Part shown: piece by piece, positions 37,247 through 44,786 of the stretch
Numbering within the stretch: the first letter of the stretch is position 1
How the letters are laid out: every line of letters begins with the position of its first letter
Assembly (NCBI RefSeq): GCF_015354445.1
Contig: NZ_JADKYT010000001.1
Location: 1,488,001-1,552,000, forward strand
DNA length: 64,000 bases
Direction: 5' to 3'
Source of the DNA: Methylophilus sp. QUAN
Lineage (GTDB): Bacteria; Pseudomonadota; Gammaproteobacteria; Burkholderiales; Methylophilaceae
Position numbers and translations under genes: made by a program
Notes under the pieces: generated by a model
Told to the model about the DNA's origin: nothing
What the model saw: only the letters and a program-made list of their open reading frames with translations
The model's database searches: none

Positions 37247-37586
37247 TTAAACGCTTCCAAACCAGTTGCAACATATGAGCAACCAGCAATGTATTAAAGT
37301 TTTGATCAGGATGGTTTTTTAGTTGGGTATTTAGGGATCTAGCAATTTGATTCAAATTATTTCCGATTAAGGCTACTTGTCGCACAAACGCTGAGTTTGG
37401 CTGCTGCAAGCCTGATAATCTTTTAGAGCGCTTCTTGCCAGGCGGCATCGGTTGATTCAACAGAGAACGCCTAGCAAAAGAAGCTAGAGGGCTGTCACCA
37501 GCAAGATTACTGAATTGATCCATCTCGGATCGATTTAGACGCACCTTAACAATGTGGGTACGCTTAAGGGGTGATGGTGTTGCCAT
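37227..37586 (-). CDS. mobC: MobC-like relaxosome accessory protein
   Basis: 119 residues from ATG 37586, preceded by GGAGAAG; a longer TTG start at 37598 would bury this ribosome site. The front has a ribbon-helix-helix-like segment (THIVKVRLNRSEMDQFSNLAG). The C-terminal half shows the bacterial mobilisation signature FVRQVALIGNNLNQIARSLN (about residues 68-87). Such proteins open oriT and recruit the relaxase encoded just downstream. Confidence 0.82.
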   Translation of the reverse strand: MATPSPLKRTHIVKVRLNRSEMDQFSNLAGDSPLASFARRSLLNQPMPPGKKRSKRLSGLQQPNSAFVRQVALIGNNLNQIARSLNTQLKNHPDQNFNTLLVAHMLQLVWKRLNDLQDI

Positions 37587-37604
37587 TCGCTTCTCCAAAG
37601 GGGT

Positions 37605-37654
37605 CTAGGGGACTTTCCCCTAGCAAGCCACGAGGTCCCTCGTGTGTGCTTGCT
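37605..37654. other. Candidate origin of transfer (oriT)
   Basis: Two adjacent palindromes lie just upstream of mobC. The first is CTAGGGGA-CTT-TCCCCTAG (37605-37623). The second is AGCAAGC-CACGAGG-TC-CCTCGTG-TGT-GCTTGCT (37622-37654), with 14 paired positions. Relaxase/MobC operons usually have oriT at this place. The nick site cannot be read from sequence alone. Confidence 0.55.
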
Positions 37655-37948
37655 TTCAGTCATCCACAATCTCTATAACGGCTCGATTTATTATAAATTT
37701 AATAAATCAATATTTAATCATTGATAATTAATATTTATAAATAAACTCTCTGATCTTTGGTTGTTATATATGTCTTCGGGAAGAATGGGGGATTTTCTCT
37801 ACGTATGAGGGCCGCGATTATATCTGCCTCCGAATGCCACCACGAACTTGGCTTTATTATATTGCCTCTTGATCAAAACGAATTTTGTCCGCAACGTAAC
37901 AATTAAGAGTGTTATAGCTTCATCTATCTTAGTGTTATCAGTCAGCTG
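37655..37948. other. Non-coding region between oriT and the proQ-like gene
   Basis: About 290 bases, AT-rich, with short runs such as AATAAATCAATATTTAATC. It may be part of oriT or hold the mobC promoter. I see no gene or strong hairpin in it. Confidence 0.4.
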
Positions 37949-38317
37949 CTATAATTTAATTGCATTTTTATTTTTGTTCAGCGTCATCATCAATTTTGCT
38001 CTAATCTCCTCTTCCGAAGTTACCTTACCCACCGAGTTACCAAGAAGGTCAATTCGGGAAGCTCCTTCGATAGTTACCGACCAATAACGTTTGCTTCTAC
38101 ACCAGGTGTTCAAGGCCAATTTGATATCAGCATGTGGTATCTGAGTCTCCTTACTTCGCTCAAGAAGATCATAGAGAATTCCAATCTTTAAAGGTACCTT
38201 AGGTATTGGTCGCTTAGGGAAAGCTTTAGGAAATAGGCTTTGCAACTTTCTAATTATGATGATGGCCGGATCTAACTCCCATCTCATAATATTCCGTTCA
38301 ATCATTCTCGCATCCAT
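37949..38317 (-). CDS. ProQ/FinO-family RNA chaperone
   Basis: About 122 residues from ATG 38317. The FinO/ProQ domain is clear: LQSLFPKAFPKRPIPKVPLKIGILYDLLE, then HADIKLALNTWCRSKRYWSVTIEGASRIDLLGNSVGKVTSEEE. Plasmid FinO proteins stabilise antisense RNA that represses conjugation; relatives bind structured RNA generally. The open frame runs up to 38473, but a good promoter (38445-38473) overlaps that start, so translation should begin later (ATG 38317, 38305 or 38287). The Ile-rich extra N-terminus would then not be made. It probably controls transfer genes of this element. Confidence 0.78.
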   Translation of the reverse strand: MDARMIERNIMRWELDPAIIIIRKLQSLFPKAFPKRPIPKVPLKIGILYDLLERSKETQIPHADIKLALNTWCRSKRYWSVTIEGASRIDLLGNSVGKVTSEEEIRAKLMMTLNKNKNAIKL

Positions 38318-38444
38318 CGCAACATACACCTTTTTGGAGTCAAAATACCTTATTACAAAACCTGTAATGAATTCCCAATTTAATTTAGAGATAACTCTGA
38401 ATAATCGAATAATTACAACAATCAACGCCCTAAAAACATCAATT

Positions 38445-38473
38445 ATAATAATTATTATTAATTTAATTGACAA
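38445..38473 (-). promoter_or_regulatory. Promoter of the proQ-like gene
   Basis: On the minus strand TTGTCA (38468-38473) and TATTAT (38445-38450) with a 17-bp spacer. It decides against the longest reading frame of the gene. Confidence 0.5.
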
Positions 38474-38488
38474 TTATCATTTTAAACA

Positions 38489-38517
38489 TTGACTTTGCGA
38501 TTTATTCAAGCTTTAAT
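38489..38517 (+). promoter_or_regulatory. Promoter of the signalling cluster
   Basis: TTGACT (38489-38494) and TTTAAT (38512-38517), 17-bp spacer, 55 bp before the first gene. It is back-to-back with the proQ promoter. Confidence 0.45.
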
Positions 38518-38571
38518 GAAAAATAATAAATTTTGAAATTATTAATTTATTAATTCACTGGGGTTATTACG

Positions 38572-38808
38572 ATGCATCTTCCATACGAAGAGATAGAAAA
38601 ATTGATTGATTTCAAAAAACAGTTATCCGTGGAAATTAACTCAAATTTCAACCAATCTAAATTCAATTTAATTGTTGCAGTTTCGGATGCGGCCTTAAAT
38701 GCTTTATTAGATGAAATGCTTAAAACACTGACAGCCAATCGAAACAAACCAAAATTTACTCATCTTGCTGATTTTATAGAGATCGAAAATGTTCGAAAGC
38801 AAAAGTAA
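38572..38808 (+). CDS. Small protein leading the signalling cluster
   Basis: 78 residues, helical, with no recognised domain. It has a GGGG stretch upstream of the ATG. The stop overlaps the REC gene by 20 bp, so translation is coupled. Being first in the row with REC, HD-GYP and kinase genes, it may be a partner or regulator of them, but nothing in the sequence proves that. Confidence 0.55.
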   Translation: MHLPYEEIEKLIDFKKQLSVEINSNFNQSKFNLIVAVSDAALNALLDEMLKTLTANRNKPKFTHLADFIEIENVRKQK

Positions 38809-39235
38809 TGGTAATGACTGGTGGAAACTTACCAAATATTTGAATTCCAGAGCCGGTCAAAAAAAACTGCTAATTGTTGAGGATCAGTTTCACACTAGAC
38901 TGTTACTAAAAACATTGCTCACTGAGGAGAATTACTCTTTAGAGTTTGCCGAGGACTCCATTACAGCCCTGTACTTGGCTGAGAAGAGTATCCCCGATTT
39001 GATTCTTTTGGATTTGATACTAATGGACAATGTTGACGGATTATCACTCTGTAAACAATTGCGTTCTCGCCCAGCACTCAATCACACATTAATTTACGTG
39101 CTTAGCGGATACAACGATACTAAAACTAAATTTGATGTTTTGTTAGCAGGGGCTAATGACTTCATAGAAAAACCTTTTAGCCCTATTGAATTATTAGAAA
39201 AAATCTCGCGTGTGAGGCAAACAAATGGAAACTGA
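38789..39235 (+). CDS. Response regulator receiver-domain protein
   Basis: 148 residues with a single REC domain (about 25-143) and a short basic front. The phosphoacceptor is Asp75 (LILLDLILMD). Acidic pocket residues are Glu31-Asp32, the switch Ser106 and the Lys128 of EKPF. There is no output domain. It overlaps the next gene by 11 bp. Likely phosphorylated by the kinase at 40055 and acting on the HD-GYP protein as a partner in trans; this pairing is inferred from context. Confidence 0.85.
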   Translation: MFESKSNGNDWWKLTKYLNSRAGQKKLLIVEDQFHTRLLLKTLLTEENYSLEFAEDSITALYLAEKSIPDLILLDLILMDNVDGLSLCKQLRSRPALNHTLIYVLSGYNDTKTKFDVLLAGANDFIEKPFSPIELLEKISRVRQTNGN

Positions 39236-40019
39236 AATGAATTTACCGAGTACACATTTCACTGAGATCATTGAGAGCTCTAAATCCAATTTGATTGAAC
39301 AATTAATAAAGCTGGCGAAAGACTTTTCTCTATTAAAGGAAGAAAGAGATTCGAATGAATTAGAGCTTATTAGAGTTCATCACAGAGCCATGCTTAAACT
39401 TGCCCTAGTAGCTTCCCATAAAGATGATGACACTGGCACCCATATCGTACGAGTAGGTTACTTGGCTGAGTATTTTTGTAAACTTCTTAATAAGTCTGAT
39501 GAATTATGCTTAATGATTAGATTAGCTGCTCCAATGCATGACTTGGGTAAGGTAGGAATTCCGGACAGTATTCTTAAAAAAAATGGCACTCTAACGCCAT
39601 CAGAAAGAGAAGTGATGAATACACACACTCTGATTGGTGAAAAAATACTTAAGGACGATATCCCAGTTTTCAATTTGGCCAGCATCATTTCCAGTTCCCA
39701 CCATGAGAAGCATGATGGAACAGGTTACCCTAGAGGCTTACGAGGGGAACTAATTCCATTTGTTGGGAAAATAGTGGCTATTGTGGACTTTTTTGATGCT
39801 CTATGTATGGATCGGTGTTACAGGAAAGCTTTCACATACGAAAAAACCTTCAATGAAATAAAAGATCGAGCAGGTACACATTTTGACCCCAAGTTGACCG
39901 ATCTATTTTTAGAAAATTACCAAAACTTTAAACTTCTTAGAGAAAGAATCGATAAAAAGAAAGTGACTTATGAGAACATCTTACAGTTCTCGGCACTTAG
40001 TTTCTTTGATGAAAATTAA
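39225..40019 (+). CDS. HD-GYP domain c-di-GMP phosphodiesterase
   Basis: 264 residues. A coiled lead (about 1-50) is followed by an HD-GYP domain. His105-Asp106 lie in MHDLGKVGIP, His159-His160 in SSHHEKHDGTGYPRGLRGE, and the GYP motif is intact, so it should hydrolyse c-di-GMP to pGpG or GMP. It is split from its usual REC domain, which is encoded by the overlapping gene upstream, as if a two-domain RpfG-like protein had been cut in two. Lowering c-di-GMP could change pili or biofilm state of the host. Confidence 0.88.
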   Translation: METEMNLPSTHFTEIIESSKSNLIEQLIKLAKDFSLLKEERDSNELELIRVHHRAMLKLALVASHKDDDTGTHIVRVGYLAEYFCKLLNKSDELCLMIRLAAPMHDLGKVGIPDSILKKNGTLTPSEREVMNTHTLIGEKILKDDIPVFNLASIISSSHHEKHDGTGYPRGLRGELIPFVGKIVAIVDFFDALCMDRCYRKAFTYEKTFNEIKDRAGTHFDPKLTDLFLENYQNFKLLRERIDKKKVTYENILQFSALSFFDEN

Positions 40020-40054
40020 TTAATAACATTAGCCTCTAAAGTTCAGGAATTAAA

Positions 40055-41200
40055 TTGAATAAGCTTTCAACTTTAACTGTATTCCATGAAACTCAAGCCT
40101 CCTTGTTAAACCATAGGTTGTACGAAGAGGATTATATTTCAGTTATTGAAAACTCTCCTGATGGGATTGTATTGACTCAGGAGGATGGCCTTGTAATTTA
40201 TGCTAACAAAAACTTTCTGTCATTCACTTCTTTGCAAAAAGAGAAGGTCATAGATCAACCCTTCAGTTCTGTAAATCAAGAGCTCATTAACAAAAGCAAT
40301 TCCATAATTCAACGTGGCGAATGGGGTGTTCTTTATAAACTCAATCAAGACAATAAGAATAATCCAAAAAAATTCTATAGAAGGAAAACTGATTTAAAAA
40401 ATCAGTTTATAAATGATCAGGGTGAATTAGTTGTTTTGCAAAAGTACGAAGTTGATCTTAATAAGCATAATATTAGAAAGGTAATTTACTTTAAGAATAT
40501 TACACAAGAGTACTTAGCCAATAATAACAAAACTGAATTCTTGCTCGCTGCAGCTCATGAGTTAAAAAACCCTATAACTAACATTATTGGGTTTTCTGAA
40601 ATTTTGATGGATAAAAAAGGAGAGGACGAAGATTTTAATTTTATGATTGATGTGATTCATTCTCAATCATTGTTTTTAAATAAAATCTTGAAGGACCTAC
40701 TGGATATTAATAACATCGAGCTAAATACAGGCTGTGACTTTGATTTACAGCAATTGGAAATCAATCATGAAGTAGAAAAAATTCAGAATCAGTATTTCGC
40801 CCCAACAAATAGAGGCAAAGTCGAGTTTATAAAGTATCCAGCCAATTTATATGCATTGATTGATCAAACAAAATTCAAGCAGGCATTATTTAACCTGCTA
40901 AATAATGCTTACAAATACTCTAAATCTACTGTTACGATTCGAGTAAATTATTTAAGCTCAAAAAAAGAAATAGCTATCAGTGTAATCGACTTTGGAATTG
41001 GACTAAGTTACGAACAACAATCCCAACTTTTTAAAAGATTCTGGAGAGCAGACACTCAAAACCAGATTGAAGGGGTTGGCCTCGGTTTAGTTCTTGTAAA
41101 AGAAATCATTGAATTAATGAATGGTCGTATAGAGATTTATAGCCGAAAAGACATTGGAACCTCAGCAATAATTTTTTTACCTCTTTCTGAACTCACTTAA
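40055..41200 (+). CDS. PAS-domain sensor histidine kinase (soluble)
   Basis: 381 residues from TTG 40055, with AGGA 8 bp upstream. A PAS domain spans about 27-150 (ENSPDGIVLTQEDGLVIYANKNFLSF). The phosphoacceptor His168 is in AAAHELKNPITNIIGF. The ATPase part has LFNLLNNAYKYSK (N box), DFGIGLS (G1) and GVGLGLVLVKEI (G2). No membrane helices are present, so it senses a cytoplasmic signal. It follows the HD-GYP gene at 35 bp and converges with the HTH-REC gene, overlapping its end by 8 bp. Confidence 0.9.
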   Translation: MNKLSTLTVFHETQASLLNHRLYEEDYISVIENSPDGIVLTQEDGLVIYANKNFLSFTSLQKEKVIDQPFSSVNQELINKSNSIIQRGEWGVLYKLNQDNKNNPKKFYRRKTDLKNQFINDQGELVVLQKYEVDLNKHNIRKVIYFKNITQEYLANNNKTEFLLAAAHELKNPITNIIGFSEILMDKKGEDEDFNFMIDVIHSQSLFLNKILKDLLDINNIELNTGCDFDLQQLEINHEVEKIQNQYFAPTNRGKVEFIKYPANLYALIDQTKFKQALFNLLNNAYKYSKSTVTIRVNYLSSKKEIAISVIDFGIGLSYEQQSQLFKRFWRADTQNQIEGVGLGLVLVKEIIELMNGRIEIYSRKDIGTSAIIFLPLSELT

Positions 41201-41777
41201 AGAATGAAGCATCTTTTTTATGCTTGATCTTTGCCAAGATATACCCATGGAGAAACTCAAAACTAAACGGTTTCTCTAAAATAATTGTTTCCTTATCGGT
41301 TATTTGTTTTTCAAGTTCGGATCGTAATAATCCTGTAACTACTATTACATCTATATGAGAAAGAGATGCATCGTTTTTAATCAATGATAGAACTTTGAAG
41401 CCATCAATCCCTTCCATTTTCAAATCAAGAATTAGTAAATCTGGCTTATTTTTGACAATCTCCATGAAGCCTTCGATACCAGAGTTAACTATCTTCAAAT
41501 CAAGTTCGACATTCCAGCTAGATATTTTATGTTCATAGAGTTTGGTTAATTGAACGTTATCCTCAATAATTAGTAACGAGAATTTTGGGAGATTATTTAA
41601 CTCAATTTTCTTAACATTTGATGCATATTCAACTACTGATTTTTTCAGAATTCTTCGATGGCCGCCTTTTGTTTTCCATGCTTCCAACATATTGTTTTCA
41701 ACCAATTTTTGAATAGTAGCAACTGACAAATTCAAAATATTTGCAACTTCTCGCGGAATCGCATGAGTTTTAATCAC
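41193..41777 (-). CDS. HTH-REC regulator (excisionase-type HTH plus receiver domain)
   Basis: 194 residues from GTG 41777. Residues about 5-50 form a MerR/excisionase-type winged HTH (VANILNLSVATIQKLVENNMLEAWKTKGGHRRI). Residues about 65-188 form a receiver domain with Asp73, phosphoacceptor Asp118 (LLILDLK), Thr148 and Lys169 (EKPF). The reversed order, DNA binding first, is unusual. Such a protein could be the DNA-acting output of the neighbouring kinase. The excisionase-like HTH suggests, without proof, action on element promoters or ends. Confidence 0.8.
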   Translation of the reverse strand: MIKTHAIPREVANILNLSVATIQKLVENNMLEAWKTKGGHRRILKKSVVEYASNVKKIELNNLPKFSLLIIEDNVQLTKLYEHKISSWNVELDLKIVNSGIEGFMEIVKNKPDLLILDLKMEGIDGFKVLSLIKNDASLSHIDVIVVTGLLRSELEKQITDKETIILEKPFSFEFLHGYILAKIKHKKDASFFK

Positions 41778-41792
41778 CCAATCTCATCTAAT

Positions 41793-41909
41793 TTGCTCAC
41801 CAGTGGTATTTAATTTAATCATTGATTGCATAAAATTGCTCAGTGATTGCATTGGAAAGTTCATCAGTGGCATATTTTTGCTCAATCTCACAAAAAAGTT
41901 CAGTCATTA
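41793..41909. repeat. Cluster of short repeats at the left flank of the IS21-like genes
   Basis: TTGCTCA recurs at 41793, 41836 and 41878, and GTTCA at 41859 and 41898, most followed by CAGTG-like bases. Multiple terminal repeats of this sort are typical of IS21-family ends. I could not find the matching inverted copies right of istA, so IS borders stay open. Confidence 0.4.
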
Positions 41910-41945
41910 GGGACTACTCTGGAAAACAGTCCCTAATGATAATAG

Positions 41946-42692
41946 CTATTTTTTAGGTGCCTTTTGTTTCCTTAAAGATTCGCCTTTAAGACTAATACTA
42001 TGAGCGGTATGTACTAACCGATCCATCACAGCATCCGCTGTAGTTGGATCTCCCAGAAAAGCGTGCCATCTCTCTGGTGGATACTGACTGGTAATTACAA
42101 AGGAACCTGTCTCCAGTCTTTCTCTTTCATCAACGATATCCAGCAGCGCGCGAGCTATTTTTTGATCGAAAGGCATGATTCCTAAATCATCAATCATTAC
42201 GATAGATGCCTTAATATACTTGGCTTTCAGTAAAGGGAGCGAGCCATTCTCAATTGCCAGGATAATTTCTTCTGCTAATTGACTGGATGTTCTATAGATA
42301 ACGGAAAAACCATTTCTACACGCTTGCATTCCAAGCGCACAGGCCACCCAGCTTTTACCCGTTCCGGTAGCCCCATCAATGACTATGTGAGCCCCTTTGC
42401 GAACCCAGTCGCATGCGGCTAGTACGGAGAAAAGATTTTTATCCAACCCTCTAGTTGTTCGATAATCTAAATTCTCCAAACATGCATTTGGATACCTAAA
42501 TTTTGCCAAGCTCAGTAATCTGCTCATTCTTTTCGTATCACGGGAAGATAACTCGCAATCGATCAATATTCCCATCTGTTCATCAAAACTTAAACCATGA
42601 AATGCTGGCTTGTCAAAATTTGAAGACAATGCCTCGGCCATTCCTGTTAATTTTAAATCTTTAAGTTTCCCCAACAATTGCTGTGTCATCAT
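41946..42692 (-). CDS. istB: IS21-family helper ATPase IstB
   Basis: 248-residue AAA+ (DnaC-like) transposition helper. Walker A is DGATGTGKSWVACALG (about residues 104-119) and Walker B MIDDLGIMPFD. It starts 2 bp after the istA stop. The length is normal and no frameshift is seen, so it should be functional. Confidence 0.92.
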   Translation of the reverse strand: MMTQQLLGKLKDLKLTGMAEALSSNFDKPAFHGLSFDEQMGILIDCELSSRDTKRMSRLLSLAKFRYPNACLENLDYRTTRGLDKNLFSVLAACDWVRKGAHIVIDGATGTGKSWVACALGMQACRNGFSVIYRTSSQLAEEIILAIENGSLPLLKAKYIKASIVMIDDLGIMPFDQKIARALLDIVDERERLETGSFVITSQYPPERWHAFLGDPTTADAVMDRLVHTAHSISLKGESLRKQKAPKK

Positions 42693-42694
42693 GC

Positions 42695-44254
42695 TTAATT
42701 TCTCCCTAATTTATAGTAGTCGCCGCCACGGATATTGATGTGGTGCCCATGTTTCTCTGTACCAATATCGTCCATATTTCTTTTATCCACCTTGCTTCTG
42801 AAAATGGATAAGATGCTGCTGTGGGTGATGGAATTAATTTTTAGAGCGTATTCACATACTTCTTCTAATCGCTCCGATGAATGTTGAATTCCCAATTTCT
42901 GTATGGCTTTTGCAGTGCGAATACCGTTTGGAAGATGGCGACTTTCAGTCAAATGCTGACCAAATACTTTTTCGGTTGACTCTCCAACCTTTCGCGCCCA
43001 TTCAATAAGTTTATCCACACCGCCATCCGCATATTGCTGATGTGATGCTGGCATATGATGCTTTTCTGTTGTGTAGCCACCGGATACAGTACTAATGATA
43101 TGAATAGCGACCTGTTTCCCGTTATGCATTAACTCTAGAGTTTTGCTGCCGGCACGAACGTCGACGAATGAATGTCGGAGCACATGTGGGACAGAGTAGT
43201 AATGCCCTTCATACAAAACATGATAGTTTTCACCTACACGAACATTTAGTCGCCACAGCCCATAGGCGTATCTGGTTTGAGGTAGCATTTTCAGCGCGGG
43301 TTTATCTAACAATTCGAATCTCTGGAGCCTAGACGCTTTATAAGCCTTCATTTCTTTATTGTTGAATATCTCAAGAAGTCTTTTAATTCCAGCGTTAGCC
43401 TCATCCAAAGAATAGAATTTGATATCACGCAATGCTGCAAGTATCCATCTCTGAATCAATTGCACAGATACCTCAACGGGGCCTTTATCGTTTGGCTTTC
43501 TAACCCTGGCCGGTAACACTACAGTTCCGTAGTGATCTGCGAATTCGGCGAATGTTGGGTTAATAATGATTGTTTGAGGAGTATTTTTTGTAACGGCTGA
43601 CTTTAGATTGTCAGGAATTAAAAACCTTGGCGCTCCACCAAAATATTCTAATGCTTTCACATTGCATTCAATCCAGTCAGGAATGGATTGAGTCCAGACA
43701 GCCATGCAAAATGAATAGCTGGATGCTCCTAAAGTGGCGACAAATATTTCGGCATCTCGCCATGTATGACCATCTTTTTCGTATATACGGATTTTTCTAC
43801 CCGCAAAATCCAGATAACTGTTCTCACCGGGAAGATTAATCTTCCTCATACTGATGCGCTGTTTTTTAACCCACTTTAAATAAAGACGCGCTGCATGAGA
43901 ATATGAAATACCTTCAGGATTTTCCTCATGCCACTCTTCCCAGAGCAATTTAACGGTTACATCTTTATCACTTTGGATATCTGTATGCCAATCTAACCAA
44001 TTCGGGTAATTATCATCACTTTTTTTATCTTGATCATTTCCACGAAAAGCGGCTAGAAACTCTGTATCGGTTAATTCTTTCAACTCACTCCAAGAGTAAG
44101 CAATATTAGGTAATTGCTTTGCAATCACATTGACGCTGTTAGGCGCAACATTTTCTCTAGCAGCTATTTCACGATTTGATAAATCGCTGGACTCACATAA
44201 GCGTTTTACAATATTTCTTATTTGATTTACTTTTAAAGCCATTCTATTCCCCAT
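42695..44254 (-). CDS. istA: IS21-family transposase IstA
   Basis: 519-residue transposase. An N-terminal helix-turn-helix (RNIVKRLCESSDLSNREIAARENVA) is followed by an integrase catalytic core with acidic residues in YLDFAG, FLIPDNLKSAV and NDKGPVEVSV, the DDE positions of the family. A beta-barrel C-terminus ends in charged residues. The gene is intact. The pair sits between the signalling genes and alpA. Confidence 0.92.
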   Translation of the reverse strand: MGNRMALKVNQIRNIVKRLCESSDLSNREIAARENVAPNSVNVIAKQLPNIAYSWSELKELTDTEFLAAFRGNDQDKKSDDNYPNWLDWHTDIQSDKDVTVKLLWEEWHEENPEGISYSHAARLYLKWVKKQRISMRKINLPGENSYLDFAGRKIRIYEKDGHTWRDAEIFVATLGASSYSFCMAVWTQSIPDWIECNVKALEYFGGAPRFLIPDNLKSAVTKNTPQTIIINPTFAEFADHYGTVVLPARVRKPNDKGPVEVSVQLIQRWILAALRDIKFYSLDEANAGIKRLLEIFNNKEMKAYKASRLQRFELLDKPALKMLPQTRYAYGLWRLNVRVGENYHVLYEGHYYSVPHVLRHSFVDVRAGSKTLELMHNGKQVAIHIISTVSGGYTTEKHHMPASHQQYADGGVDKLIEWARKVGESTEKVFGQHLTESRHLPNGIRTAKAIQKLGIQHSSERLEEVCEYALKINSITHSSILSIFRSKVDKRNMDDIGTEKHGHHINIRGGDYYKLGRN

Positions 44255-44408
44255 GATGATTCGCCTAAGGTGATGTAGGCAGAATATGATTCGAGATTGA
44301 TTTACCTATTCAATAGATAAAAGAAGGGCCTCGACCTTGACAGTCGATAAAAGTGCGTAGACAATATCCGTAAACATCAAGGCGGCAATCTTGATTGGAA
44401 AGTCAGAG

Positions 44409-44430
44409 GCTTGGGTCTATACCCAAGCTT
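44409..44430. terminator. Hairpin downstream of the AlpA-like gene
   Basis: GCTTGGGT-CTAT-ACCCAAGC, a 9-bp-class perfect stem, 27 bp past the alpA stop. It could end the alpA transcript; there is only a short T-run, on the plus strand. Confidence 0.4.
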
Positions 44431-44456
44431 TTGCACTTCTAGGCCTCAAAACATCG

Positions 44457-44696
44457 TTATATCAGTCCATCTTGATTCCCCTTTATTAAGTTTTTTCCCA
44501 TTACAATTGATGCCCCATCTTTTGGGGTGTTTGATTGGTCATGTATCCACTTATAAAAATCCAAAGTTATAAACAGGCGTTGTCGCCCAACTTTAAATGA
44601 AGGCGGCATAGGAAGTCCTAGACTAAGCCTGTTGCGCGCAGTTGCTTCCGATATTTTTAGAACCTGACTTACCTGCTTAAGATTCATAGTTTCCAT
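44457..44696 (-). CDS. AlpA-like transcriptional regulator/excisionase
   Basis: 79 residues with one winged HTH: MNLKQVSQVLKISEATARNRLSLGLPMPPSFKVGRQRLF. AlpA proteins on islands switch on the integrase or act as excision factors. It diverges from the zinc-motif gene at 44787. The spacing of 90 bp probably holds both promoters. The substrate sites are unknown. Confidence 0.75.
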   Translation of the reverse strand: METMNLKQVSQVLKISEATARNRLSLGLPMPPSFKVGRQRLFITLDFYKWIHDQSNTPKDGASIVMGKNLIKGNQDGLI

Positions 44697-44786
44697 AGTC
44701 TGCCTTCATATTCGTAGATATCACGATGTATCATGGTATGAATTTTCTTAACTCAAAGATGCAGGCCAATTTGGACACTTGCCCCC

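Noticed and set aside
37848..38087. 79-residue plus-strand frame over the proQ-like gene
   Set aside because: It is antisense to a clear FinO/ProQ domain and has no ribosome site or recognisable content.
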